From Promethearchaeia archaeon (GTDB lineage: Archaea; Asgardarchaeota; Lokiarchaeia; Sigyniarchaeales; SOKP01), in the NCBI GenBank assembly GCA_029856085.1, contig JAHQWI010000089.1:1-38910 (forward strand): DNA of 38,910 nucleotides. The letters are read 5' to 3'. Within the stretch, counting starts at the first letter, position 1, and every line of letters starts with the position of its first letter. This document shows, piece by piece, positions 1 through 8,329 of this stretch. The notes under the pieces were generated by a model that worked only from the letters and a program-made list of their open reading frames with translations, made no database searches and had not been told where the DNA came from. Both the position numbers and the translations under genes were made by a program.

Positions 1-111
1 ATTCCAGCGTTAGTGTTACTCGTGGGAGTTCTGATTCTTTGGAAATTTTTCCCTATAACTCAAGAAAAGCTATTAAGTAATAAAGCTAAGATGAAAGAAC
101 TCGGATTTTAA
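1..111 (+). CDS. C-terminal end of a probable MFS/GPH-type transporter (5' end outside window)
   Basis: Frame 1 is open from the window edge to a TAA and encodes 36 residues: a hydrophobic stretch (PALVLLVGVLILWKFFPI) followed by a short charged tail. A last membrane helix, an FPI-type end and a polar tail of about 20 residues are what GPH/MFS transporters usually show, and the next gene is a transporter that ends the same way (FYPIKGEYLKEL). The family call is therefore inference from the tail and the neighbour. It is too short for the ORF track and could be the end of any polytopic membrane protein. Confidence 0.45.
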   Translation: MPALVLLVGVLILWKFFPITQEKLLSNKAKMKELGF

Positions 112-269
112 TATTATAACTCTTTTTTTTTTCTTATATTAATTTAAAGAATTATATTTTTATATTTTTATCTCATATCAATATTGGTATAAATAAAACG
201 TCGGAAAACAAAACGATAACTAAAGATGAGGATGCTAACACATTCTATCGCAAACAGAAGTTTTATTAT

Positions 270-1637
270 TTGATAATTAAGGCCCCATTTACCTTAATAC
301 CGGGAATATTTAACATGATATACGTGTATTTCTTTTGGGATATTCTGGGAATGGAAACACTTTTCTTTGTTATTGGAATGGTCATATATGGAATCTTCAA
401 CGCGTTAAATGACCCGTTATTAGGACAAATGAGCGATCGTGTTGATGTGAAAAAATGGGGCAGTCGCCGTCTTATCTTTATAAAATACGGAGGTCCGATT
501 TGGGCGTTATTTTTCTTCATTATTTGGATACCTTGGGGCTATAATAATCAAATTATCATTTTTCTCCATTTTGTAATAATGATGGTTCTCTACGATAACA
601 TGTTGACTCTGGTAATCTTGGTGTGGGATGCACTACTACCGGAAATCGCAGAAAGCATTGAAGACCGCAACAAGATTTTTTTCTTAGCAAATCTTGTAGG
701 TATTATCGGAGGAGTGCCTGTCTTATTTGCCTTATCAATAATGAAGGCTGGATTAATCACTTTTCAAATATTTTCTGGCATCTTGGCTGTAATAAGTGCT
801 ATAATATTCTTCATTGCAGCTACTAAATTGCGTGAACGCCCCGAATTACATCAAGAAAAGAACGTGCCAGGTTTTATAGAATCTATTAAACAATGTCTTC
901 AATCAAAATCCTTCGTTTCGTTCTCGTTCTATAGATTTTTCATTGAACTTAATAATTTCATGCTCATGTCTTTCATGTTTGCGTACGCTCTTCTATTTAC
1001 TGAAGGATTTGAAACGATTCTTCTTATATTATTCGGATTAGGAGGGATTATTGGTCAATGGGTTTTTGTCCGATTATCCGAGAAAAAAGAGATACAATCA
1101 TTAATAATGCACGGAAGGACGATAGGGATTTTCATTACAATTGTTGCGTTTCTCCTAAGCTTGCTACAAGGCACTGATTTAATATGGTTTGGATTATTAA
1201 TAATTAAAGTCATTTTGGGGGGTTATTCAGTCTTTATCAATCCTTATTTATTATTGGTGTGTGACGAAGACGAGATGAAATATGACACGCGCCGAGAAGG
1301 GATGTTCCTCGGTACAAATGCTATCTTCAATAAAATTGCAGAAACCCTGGGACCAATTATCGCTGTTACCGTTTTGGTTCTTTTTAATTTCAGACAAAAT
1401 GCACCAGAAGGATATATTCAGTCCGAAACTGCCATAATTGGCATTAAATTTTTGTTATTCATCGTTCCTTCAATAATGGATGTTCTTGGAATGATTGCTC
1501 TTAGATTCTATCCAATTAAAGGGGAGTATCTCAAAGAACTGAAGAGCTATATCAAAAAAGCTCATCAGGAAAAGTTGATTGAATATGAAAAAACTAAGGA
1601 ATCCCCTAAAAATGATAGTACAAGAGAAAGAATATGA
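270..1637 (+). CDS. MFS transporter of the GPH (glycoside-pentoside-hexuronide/cation) type
   Basis: About 455 residues with roughly 12 hydrophobic segments. The first inter-helix loop, FNALNDPLLGQMSDRV, is the GPH/MFS signature (D-P-x-x-G-x-x-S-D-R), so a proton- or sodium-coupled importer of a sugar or similar solute is likely; the substrate cannot be read. The track start is a TTG that falls right at the first helix. The frame stays open well upstream without ATG or GTG, and the residues there (KDEDANTFYRKQKF) look like the usual polar N-terminus, so the true start is uncertain. The stop overlaps the start of the following hydrolase gene by 4 bases, which suggests cotranscription. Confidence 0.8.
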   Translation: MIIKAPFTLIPGIFNMIYVYFFWDILGMETLFFVIGMVIYGIFNALNDPLLGQMSDRVDVKKWGSRRLIFIKYGGPIWALFFFIIWIPWGYNNQIIIFLHFVIMMVLYDNMLTLVILVWDALLPEIAESIEDRNKIFFLANLVGIIGGVPVLFALSIMKAGLITFQIFSGILAVISAIIFFIAATKLRERPELHQEKNVPGFIESIKQCLQSKSFVSFSFYRFFIELNNFMLMSFMFAYALLFTEGFETILLILFGLGGIIGQWVFVRLSEKKEIQSLIMHGRTIGIFITIVAFLLSLLQGTDLIWFGLLIIKVILGGYSVFINPYLLLVCDEDEMKYDTRREGMFLGTNAIFNKIAETLGPIIAVTVLVLFNFRQNAPEGYIQSETAIIGIKFLLFIVPSIMDVLGMIALRFYPIKGEYLKELKSYIKKAHQEKLIEYEKTKESPKNDSTRERI

Positions 1638-2458
1638 ATCGTATTCAAATAAAAGCACGTGGATTTACATTTGACGCTTTATCAGATGGACCGGAAGATG
1701 GTCCATTGCTACTGCTACTGCATGGTACGGCTCGAACGAGCTGGGAATGGCACAATCAGCAACCAAAATTAGCAGAGGCAGGATTTCGAACTGTTGCGCT
1801 TGATATGAGGGGTTACTCTCCGGGTGCGCGGCCTGAAGAGAAGAAGGCATATGATGTACGCGAGTATGTCAAAGATACACTTGCAATTGCCGATGAGCTC
1901 GGATGGGCGGATCGTCCCTTTCATCTCATGGCTATCAGTATCGGATCTACAACCGCATGGACTCTTACCGCGAAATATCCTAAGCGGGTAGCGACGCTAG
2001 CCTGTCTCAACCAACCTCATCCATTGGCAATTGTTGAGGTGCTGGAGACAGGGGACGCAAATAAGCAACGAGACGGGTATAGCTATTTTGCTGAATTCGT
2101 AAAAGAGGACAAAGAATTGGAAAATTTTGAGGGTATTTTTGAACGCTCGGGACTACCCGACGAAGAGCTCGCCCCATATCGTGAGGCGCTCGACAGCAAA
2201 GAAGCGATACGGGCTGTCTTTAACTGGTACCGAGTAATTAAGGTTCGAGCACTAAAGCCGGTTGTCGTGCCCACTCTCTACATTTGGCCTCGAAATATAG
2301 GAAATGTATCCCAGGAAGCGGCTGAAGCAAATGCGCATTATGTTACGGGGCCTTATCGATTCGAGATACTCGAAAAAGCGCGCAATTACTCGCTCCAAAT
2401 GGAGCCGGAAACAATAACCCGTCTGTTGCTTGAGCATCTGGCTGAACACGCTCAATAA
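1634..2458 (+). CDS. Alpha/beta-hydrolase fold protein with degraded catalytic residues
   Basis: 274 residues with a clear alpha/beta-hydrolase layout: oxyanion-hole HGTARTSWEW near residue 30, the strand VALDMRGYSPG, and a nucleophile elbow AISIGS with Ser102. The other two triad positions look lost. Where relatives have an acid (typically YIWGDxD), this protein reads LYIWPRNIGN, and where they have GHxxQ it reads RNYSLQMEPE (about 250-259), so the catalytic His is absent. It may be a non-catalytic fold member or a decaying gene. The start overlaps the transporter stop (ATGA). Its codons are visibly richer in G+C (GCG, CGC, CTC) than the surrounding AT-rich genes, compatible with acquisition by transfer. 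Confidence 0.8.
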   Translation: MNRIQIKARGFTFDALSDGPEDGPLLLLLHGTARTSWEWHNQQPKLAEAGFRTVALDMRGYSPGARPEEKKAYDVREYVKDTLAIADELGWADRPFHLMAISIGSTTAWTLTAKYPKRVATLACLNQPHPLAIVEVLETGDANKQRDGYSYFAEFVKEDKELENFEGIFERSGLPDEELAPYREALDSKEAIRAVFNWYRVIKVRALKPVVVPTLYIWPRNIGNVSQEAAEANAHYVTGPYRFEILEKARNYSLQMEPETITRLLLEHLAEHAQ

Positions 2459-2590
2459 AACTATGCATTGAACATTGGCCGAAGCAGCCTTGGAAGCATA
2501 TTTTTGTACCAGGATTTATTTACCGATCTCTTCTGAAAGAAATAAAACTTAAAGATAACTCTTTTCTAAAAAACGATCAATATAATATAC

Positions 2591-2710
2591 ATGAATATAG
2601 GAATTCTAATCTGGGATGGTGTAGAACCATTAGATTTCTGCGGTCCATATGAAGTTATCACTGAATTTACCGGTCAAATTAAAAAACTAGGGCCATTACT
2701 TACTTTTTAA
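2591..2710 (+). pseudogene. N-terminal fragment of a DJ-1/PfpI-family protein
   Basis: A 39-codon ORF reads MNIGILIWDGVEPLDFCGPY then EVITEFTG and stops soon after. The opening matches the first beta-alpha unit of DJ-1/PfpI (class I amidotransferase-like) proteins, typically I-G-I-L-x-F-D-G-V-E-x-L-D-F-x-G-P-x-E-V, including the early conserved Glu. A complete member has about 190 residues and carries its nucleophilic Cys near residue 100, so this is a remnant. The rest of the 331-base gap around it (2459-2789) shows nothing I can support. Confidence 0.55.
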
Positions 2711-2789
2711 AAAAATTAGTTATTCCTTTTCCAAAAAATTAAAAAATAGAGAGGAATTAAGAACAATAATTTCAAAACTTTATTAGATC

Positions 2790-3818
2790 GTGATAAATAT
2801 AACTGTAAATTTTTTAGATTTAATTCATATTGAATTATCAGTTCCTGATGCTGAAAAAGCTTATCAAATTCTACATAATGTCTTTGGGGCTGAGAAAGTT
2901 CAAGAAGAATTCGCGGGTTTTTTAGATGGTGAGTATAATAAAGTGATTCATGTTGGTCTAGGTGATGTAGTCTTACAATTTATCGAACCCCAAGTTGAAG
3001 AAGGCTCTTGGGATGCTCAATTAAAAACAAAGGGTCCTGGAGTCCATAATTTGACTTTTGGAGTGGAAAGTGCTGAAGAAACTGCAAAGGAAATGGAAAA
3101 ATTAGGGGGGTTTATACCTCTTTTTACATTTGATTTAGAATGGGATAATATGATCCCCCCTCAATTCTTGAAACCTGGGGTTAAGAAAGTTTTTATGATG
3201 GATACTATGGAAAAACTTGGATTCAACTTAGAATTCGGTGATAATCCTGTGAAAGAAGGGGTTAACGTATTCCCTCAAACACGATATGTGACAGGTCGAG
3301 ATGAATTAATTGGTACAGTATCACCTATGATGCATATCGAACTTGTTACGCCAGATTTAGAGGAGACATATGAACTTTTACATAAAGTTTTTGGCTCTGA
3401 AAAAGTGGAAATCGAGTTTGCGGACTTTTTAGACACACCATTTATGCCTATTATTCATTTAAATTTGAGTAATGTTGTTCTACAGTATTGTCAGCCTAAA
3501 GTTAAAGTTAACACACCAATGGGCAGTTGGTATAACCTTTTAGAAAAAAATGGAGCGTACGTGCACAATATTACTTTTATTGTAGATGATCTTGATGATG
3601 TTGTTGAAAAATTCAAGAAAGAGGGAATAGGACCTCTATTTACTTTTAATTTACAATGGGAAAAGTTGGATGAGAATATGAAATCTGAGATAAAACCAGT
3701 ACATATGATGAATACATTAGATCAACTAGGTTTTCATATGGAACTCGGTGAGTTACCTACAGAAGAAGAGAGTGAATCTTTTTCAGAATTATTATATATC
3801 GATTTAAAGCAAAAATAA
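2790..3818 (+). CDS. Tandem VOC-superfamily protein (glyoxalase / methylmalonyl-CoA epimerase-like)
   Basis: 342 residues in two homologous halves. Repeat 1 starts at about residue 10 (LIHIELSVPDAEKAYQILHN) and repeat 2 at about 181 (MMHIELVTPDLEETYELLHK). Each continues through F-G-x-E-K-V, an I-H-(V/L) strand, V-V-L-Q, a V-H-N-(L/I)-T-F strand and a closing LGF-(N/H)-(L/M)-E segment. The conserved H/E positions fit a metal-binding beta-alpha-beta-beta-beta VOC fold, and two repeats would complete the paired-domain active site within one chain. The substrate is unknown; dioxygenase, epimerase or lyase are all possible. The start is a GTG. The gene stands upstream of a small membrane protein gene with a short gap. 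Confidence 0.75.
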   Translation: MINITVNFLDLIHIELSVPDAEKAYQILHNVFGAEKVQEEFAGFLDGEYNKVIHVGLGDVVLQFIEPQVEEGSWDAQLKTKGPGVHNLTFGVESAEETAKEMEKLGGFIPLFTFDLEWDNMIPPQFLKPGVKKVFMMDTMEKLGFNLEFGDNPVKEGVNVFPQTRYVTGRDELIGTVSPMMHIELVTPDLEETYELLHKVFGSEKVEIEFADFLDTPFMPIIHLNLSNVVLQYCQPKVKVNTPMGSWYNLLEKNGAYVHNITFIVDDLDDVVEKFKKEGIGPLFTFNLQWEKLDENMKSEIKPVHMMNTLDQLGFHMELGELPTEEESESFSELLYIDLKQK

Positions 3819-3845
3819 AAAATTTAGGAAGTGTGAAAAACAGAT

Positions 3846-4247
3846 ATGATGTTTAAAGTATTTAATGAAGATTGGTTGGAATCTTTAGATACATTTGAAG
3901 AAATAATGTGGTTGTTAATACTATACCTGATTTTGCTCCTTGTTATAGCAATCTTCTTGAAAATAGCATTAGGATTTTTCAGTAAATCTAGACACACCGA
4001 TTTTGGACAAGTATTTTTAACTTCTTTTCTAATAACGATCGCTTTTGCAATAGTCTTTCTATTTTTTGGAGGATGGCTTGCATGGATAATAGCATTAGTT
4101 ATCACTTGGATAGTTATAAGTATTCGGCATAACGTAGGATTTCTAAGTGCAATTATAATTACGGTTTTAGCTTTCTTAATTTATGTGATTGTTGCTCTTA
4201 TTATCGGTGCAATTTTAGATGTCACACTGATTGTTTTACCATTTTAA
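3846..4247 (+). CDS. Small polytopic membrane protein of unknown function
   Basis: 133 residues with about four hydrophobic segments, at roughly 22-46, 57-78, 79-97 and 100-130, after a short acidic N-terminus (NEDWLESLDTFEE). No catalytic or ligand motif is visible. It lies just downstream of the VOC gene and 40 bases before the sulfatase. I do not recognise a family; the alternating aliphatic composition and absence of a signal peptide cleavage motif point only to an integral membrane protein. Confidence 0.6.
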   Translation: MMFKVFNEDWLESLDTFEEIMWLLILYLILLLVIAIFLKIALGFFSKSRHTDFGQVFLTSFLITIAFAIVFLFFGGWLAWIIALVITWIVISIRHNVGFLSAIIITVLAFLIYVIVALIIGAILDVTLIVLPF

Positions 4248-4287
4248 TTCATTTTTTTTTATTTATCATTAGAGTGAGTTATATATT

Positions 4288-5790
4288 ATGAATACAAAAC
4301 CAAATATTATAATTTTTAATGTTGATCAATGGCGTGGAGACGTTTTAGGACATTTGGGAAATCCCGCAGCAGAAACACCCAACCTCGATAATATTATTAA
4401 GCAGGATGCCGTTTCTTTTAGCAATGCTTTTTGTCAGAATCCAGTTTGTACTCCTAGCAGGTGTAGTTTCATGACTGGTTGGTATCCTCATGTGAGAGGG
4501 CACCGTACAATGTATCATATGCTTCATTTAGAAAAAAATGAACCGAATTTATTAAGAGTTCTAAAAGATGACGGGTATTTTATATGGTGGGGAGGTAGAA
4601 ATGATTTAATTACTGCCCAACAGGAACCAAAAGATATTTGTGATGTTCGATATTGGCCTTCAAAGGAAGATCTTAAACGTTGGGGGCATAAATGGAAACC
4701 AAATTTGCACATGTCTACTAAATGGCGAGGAAAACCTGGAAGTGATGGATACTATAGTTTTTTTGCTGGCAGATTAGACACAAAAGGAGATGATATCTAT
4801 TTTGATTATGATTGGGGGATTATATTAGGCGCAATTGATTTTATACAAAATTATAAAGGGGATAAGCCTTTTTGCATGTATATTGCACTATCTAATCCAC
4901 ACCCACCATATGGTATCGAAGAGCCATGGTTCAGCATAATAAATCGTAAAAAGCTTCCTCCTCGTAAAAAGACACCAAAAGATTGGGAGGAAAAACCTTC
5001 ACTCTTAAAAGGGATATATGAACGGCAAAAGCTCCAAGGATGGACTGAGGATCGCTGGTCAGAGCTACGGGCGGCATATTATGGAATGTGTGCTCGTGTG
5101 GATCATCAATTTGGATTAATCATAGAAAAATTAAAAAGCAGAGATCATTATGATGATTGTGCGATATTCTTTTTCTCGGATCACGGTGATTTTACTGGTG
5201 ATTATGGATTAGTTGAAAAAACTCAAAATACATTTGAAGATTGTCTTACCAGGGTACCTTTTATCATAAAACCTCCTAAAAGAAAAGTTTTCAAACCTGG
5301 AATACGTGATGCTCTAGTGGAATTAGTGGATTTTTCCGCGACTGTATATGCTCTAACCGGTATAAAACCAGATTATTCTTATTTTGGTAAAGATCTATCA
5401 CCATTATTAAAGGGAGGATCTGAAATTCACAGAGATGCGGTTTTCTGTGAAGGTGGTCGACTTTATGGGGAAAAACAGGCCATGGAATTGCAGAGTATGC
5501 AGAATTTAAAACAAACGGGTCTTTATTGGCCTCGAGTTAGTCTTCAGACAACTGATGAGGGACCTTATCATGGTAAGGCAGTCATGTGTAGGACAAATGA
5601 TTTTAAATACATACGGCGTCTTTATGAAAAAGATGAATTTTATGATTTAACTAAGGATCCTGAGGAACTCAACAATGCAATTGATGATGACATATATGCT
5701 GATGTTCTTTCCACCTTAAAGGAAAGGATGCTAACATGGTTTATAAAAACATGTGATGTGGTTCCATTTGATACAGATAGACGATTTTAA
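4288..5790 (+). CDS. Type I (formylglycine-dependent) sulfatase / arylsulfatase-like hydrolase
   Basis: 500 residues. The active-site signature CTPSRCSFMTG (Cys54) is the C-x-P-S-R motif in which the Cys is oxidised to formylglycine. Calcium-site residues are visible early (NVDQWRGD, near residue 13) and in the FSDHGDFTGDYG segment in the C-terminal half. Phosphonate hydrolases and other alkaline-phosphatase-superfamily members share this signature, so the substrate is open: a sulfate ester, choline sulfate or a phosphonate ester. There is no signal peptide, so a cytoplasmic location is likely. In an anaerobe the Cys would be matured by a radical-SAM anSME enzyme, which is not in the window. 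It converges on the dehalogenase gene. Confidence 0.9.
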   Translation: MNTKPNIIIFNVDQWRGDVLGHLGNPAAETPNLDNIIKQDAVSFSNAFCQNPVCTPSRCSFMTGWYPHVRGHRTMYHMLHLEKNEPNLLRVLKDDGYFIWWGGRNDLITAQQEPKDICDVRYWPSKEDLKRWGHKWKPNLHMSTKWRGKPGSDGYYSFFAGRLDTKGDDIYFDYDWGIILGAIDFIQNYKGDKPFCMYIALSNPHPPYGIEEPWFSIINRKKLPPRKKTPKDWEEKPSLLKGIYERQKLQGWTEDRWSELRAAYYGMCARVDHQFGLIIEKLKSRDHYDDCAIFFFSDHGDFTGDYGLVEKTQNTFEDCLTRVPFIIKPPKRKVFKPGIRDALVELVDFSATVYALTGIKPDYSYFGKDLSPLLKGGSEIHRDAVFCEGGRLYGEKQAMELQSMQNLKQTGLYWPRVSLQTTDEGPYHGKAVMCRTNDFKYIRRLYEKDEFYDLTKDPEELNNAIDDDIYADVLSTLKERMLTWFIKTCDVVPFDTDRRF

Positions 5791-5817
5791 AAATGAAAAA
5801 AAGTGTTATTGAATTTG

Positions 5818-6711
5818 TTATGGATTATTTTTAATAAATTCTATCATTAATTCAGCTAATTCTGGTCCTTTATCCTCTTGTACAAAATGTGCTGCGTCTT
5901 TAATTGTTGTATGATTTTGTCCTTTAGCTCCTGGAATGTATTGTTGCAAAAATCTATCTCCACCGCGAGTAACTGGATCGCTATCTGAAAATGCAGTTAA
6001 AAATGGTTTTTCCCACTTCCCAAATTCTTCAAAGGCTTTCTTATTGGCTTCATGTTCTGGATCCTCAGTATTAATTGGCACTAAAGAAGGTAAAATTCGT
6101 GTGCCTGCTTTATACGTATCGTCAGGGAATGGGGCATCATAACCAGCCAAAATATCATCCGATAGTTTAGTAGTTGTTGCACCTTGAAGTATAAATTTTA
6201 TATCAAAATTAGGGGATTCTCTTGAAAATCTTCGCCAGTTCAAAAAAGCTTCACTCATAGGTTGTTCACCAGTGGGTAAACCTCCATTTGATAACACTAT
6301 TCGACTAAATCGATCTTGATTCTCAATAGCAACTCTTAAACCTATTAATGATCCCCAATCTTGACAAAAAAGAGTTATCCTTTTAAGGTCAAGAGATTTA
6401 ACTAATTTTGTTATCCAATTTACATGTTTAGCATATGTATGGTCCTCCTGTTTTGTCGGTTTATCAGAACGCCCAAAACCCACTAAATCAGGGGCAACAG
6501 TTCTAAATCCTGCCTTCACTAAAATTGGAATCATATGTCTATATAAAAAGCTCCATGAGGGTTCACCATGCATCAGTAAAATAACTTCTGCGTCTTTAGG
6601 ACCCTCATCTACATAGTGTATTCGTATCTCATCAACTTCAAAATAATGTGGTTCATAAGGAAAATCAGGAAGATTTTCGAATCTTTCATCTGGTGTACGT
6701 AATAATTTCAT
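5818..6711 (-). CDS. Haloalkane dehalogenase (alpha/beta-hydrolase, HLD-I-like)
   Basis: 297 residues, the usual length for this family. It has the oxyanion/halide segment HGEPSWSFLYR (about 48-58), the nucleophile elbow CQDWGS with Asp118 followed by Trp119, the acid in FSDSDPVT (Asp245), and the catalytic base in DAAHFVQEDKG (His275). Asp nucleophile, Trp next to it, Asp acid and His match haloalkane dehalogenases, which hydrolyse carbon-halogen bonds to alcohol plus halide. This is distinct from epoxide hydrolases, which share the nucleophile but usually have tyrosines in the cap. No signal peptide is present, so it is cytoplasmic. It is a lone gene on the - strand facing the sulfatase. 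The physiological substrate cannot be read from sequence. Confidence 0.88.
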   Translation of the reverse strand: MKLLRTPDERFENLPDFPYEPHYFEVDEIRIHYVDEGPKDAEVILLMHGEPSWSFLYRHMIPILVKAGFRTVAPDLVGFGRSDKPTKQEDHTYAKHVNWITKLVKSLDLKRITLFCQDWGSLIGLRVAIENQDRFSRIVLSNGGLPTGEQPMSEAFLNWRRFSRESPNFDIKFILQGATTTKLSDDILAGYDAPFPDDTYKAGTRILPSLVPINTEDPEHEANKKAFEEFGKWEKPFLTAFSDSDPVTRGGDRFLQQYIPGAKGQNHTTIKDAAHFVQEDKGPELAELMIEFIKNNP

Positions 6712-6841
6712 AATTTTAACCTTTTCACTTCTAAATTTCTTAATATTTATATCAAAAAGTAAATAAAGATAGTCATCTATAAAATAATAATATATAAGGA
6801 AATTATAGTGAAATAAATTTAACTATAGATGATGGTAGACT

Positions 6842-6985
6842 ATGATGGATTCTGAAATACAAGATTTAGGAAAAAGAAAGTCCAAAAGAATACTTATATT
6901 GATATTAGGAATAGCAGCTATAGCATCATTAATTTTAATAATTATAATCTTTACTTTACCTAACGATACTAGTAACGGTGTGTGA
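6842..6985 (+). CDS. Putative 47-residue single-pass membrane peptide
   Basis: A short ORF below the track cutoff: a polar, basic N-terminus (SEIQDLGKRKSKR), one strongly hydrophobic helix (ILILILGIAAIASLILIIII) and a short tail before a TGA. Basic residues before the helix suggest an outward-facing tail or a signal anchor. It may be a real small protein or the 5' remnant of a larger secreted protein, since the frame continues for some 26 codons past the TGA. The surrounding 6712-7208 stretch is otherwise AT-rich with no other gene I can support. Confidence 0.3.
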   Translation: MMDSEIQDLGKRKSKRILILILGIAAIASLILIIIIFTLPNDTSNGV

Positions 6986-7089
6986 CCTGGCGCAATCATT
7001 AATTTTCCATTCTTAGAACTATTGAGAAATTATATTGTACACATAAATTTTGGGCTTCTATTATAAAATTAAGAATCGAATTGAATGAG

Positions 7090-7146
7090 TCTTACAAAAA
7101 AATGATAGTTGTAAGAGGACAAACCTAGCAATGGTTTCGGTTTTTT
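7090..7146. terminator. Two adjacent small hairpins followed by a T run
   Basis: TCTTAC (7090-7095) pairs with GTAAGA (7111-7116), and AAACC (7121-7125) pairs with GGTTT (7133-7137), followed by a T6 run. This looks like a + strand terminator or a short structured RNA end. The stems are short (6 and 5 bp) in AT-rich DNA, so chance is possible. Confidence 0.25.
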
Positions 7147-7208
7147 GATAAAATAACTATTAATATATTAGGTAAAATTTTAAAAATTCAGTATGTTTAG
7201 GGATAAAT

Positions 7209-7361
7209 ATGCCAGATGCTTATCTTACAGTTAATGAAAAAAAGATCCCTTTAAAAGATTTCATGCAGGAAATGCTGATAAACATAATTCTTGGTTATCT
7301 AAAATCCACAAAAGCCGTTCCTGAAAATATTGAAACGATTGAGATTGAAATCAAGTTATAA
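7209..7361 (+). CDS. Small conserved-looking 50-residue protein
   Basis: ATG to TAA, 50 codons, missed by the ORF track. It starts MPDAYLTVNEKKIPLKDFMQ, continues with an amphipathic helix (EMLINIILGYLKS) and ends in an alternating strand-like tail (ENIETIEIEIKL). The composition is coding-like, with a regular beta-helix-beta pattern and good codon structure for this AT-rich genome, unlike the surrounding intergenic DNA. I do not recognise a named family. It precedes the DUF89 gene on the same strand with an 80-base gap to that gene's likely start. Confidence 0.5.
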   Translation: MPDAYLTVNEKKIPLKDFMQEMLINIILGYLKSTKAVPENIETIEIEIKL

Positions 7362-7441
7362 CTTTTTTATTTTTTTATTTAAAATTTATGACAGTTGTCC
7401 TAAACATAAATAAAATAAAAAATGTAAAATATTTTCTAGTT

Positions 7442-8326
7442 ATGAAATTAGAACCAGAATGTGTAGGATGTATTTTTAATCAAGTATTAAGGGCTTTTAA
7501 TTTGGTTCGACCTGGGATTCCTCATGAGGTAATTATATCTGCTCAGAAAAAGCTAATGGCTTTTCTTTTAAATTTTGATGAAAATGCCAATGCTGCACCA
7601 ATCTTTGGAAAAGTAGCATATGGTATTATTTCAGAAATGTTGAATGATAAAGATCCTTATCGAACTCTAAAGCAAGAAAGTAATAAACTTGCTTTAGGAC
7701 TTAATGAAAAAGCTAAAGAGATTATCGATAAAGCTGATGATCCGTTATTTGAAGCAATAATAGTTGCGGCACTTGGAAATACTATTGACTTTGCGGGTCA
7801 ACACCAAATTAATTTGATTTCTGATATCAAGAATTTCACATCAGAAGATTTAGTTATCAATGATTATACATCTTTCAAGAAGTCATTAGAAAAAGCTCAG
7901 CATTTACTAATCATAGGAGACAATGCTGGAGAGATTGTATTTGATAAGCTATTAGTCTTAACACTCAAAGATCTTTATCCCGATTTAGAAATAGTTTATT
8001 CAGTAAGATCAGCACCAATAATAAACGATGCCACAATTGAAGATGCTAAATATATTAATTTAACAGATTTAGTTCAGGTTATTGAATCATGCGCAGCGCC
8101 AGGTGTTGACCTAACGTCCTCTACAAAAGAATTTAAAGAATTATTCTTTCGGAAAGATGGGGTGATTTTATCCAAAGGACAAGGAAATTTTGAAAGTCTG
8201 TACGGGATTGAAATTCCTGATAAAGATGTTTACTATTTGCTAAAAGCCAAATGTAATCTAATGGAAAGAATATTTAAAGTCAAAATTGGAGATTTAATTT
8301 TCAAGAAAAAAACCCAAGGATTCTGA
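7442..8326 (+). CDS. DUF89/ARMT1-like metal-dependent phosphatase family protein (archaeal type)
   Basis: The track ORF begins at 7388, but the family's usual opening is M-K-x-x-P-E-C-x-x-C; here MKLEPECVGCIFNQ begins at the ATG at 7442, giving about 294 residues, so I take this start. Other family marks are the metal-site motif GDNAGEIVFDKLL and the later strands with VYSVRSAPIINDATIEDA and DGVILSKGQGNFESL. The family contains damage-control phosphatases acting on sugar phosphates and related metabolites; the archaeal substrate is not established from sequence. It converges closely (3 bases) on the longin-like gene. Confidence 0.8.
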   Translation: MKLEPECVGCIFNQVLRAFNLVRPGIPHEVIISAQKKLMAFLLNFDENANAAPIFGKVAYGIISEMLNDKDPYRTLKQESNKLALGLNEKAKEIIDKADDPLFEAIIVAALGNTIDFAGQHQINLISDIKNFTSEDLVINDYTSFKKSLEKAQHLLIIGDNAGEIVFDKLLVLTLKDLYPDLEIVYSVRSAPIINDATIEDAKYINLTDLVQVIESCAAPGVDLTSSTKEFKELFFRKDGVILSKGQGNFESLYGIEIPDKDVYYLLKAKCNLMERIFKVKIGDLIFKKKTQGF

Positions 8327-8329
8327 AAT

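Noticed and set aside
6983-7063. TGA-readthrough extension of the small membrane peptide as a second selenoprotein
   Set aside because: No Cys-type motif at the TGA and no recognisable protein after it.
7090-7146. Possible CRISPR-like or ncRNA repeat
   Set aside because: Only two unrelated short hairpins with no repeated units; kept as a weak terminator.
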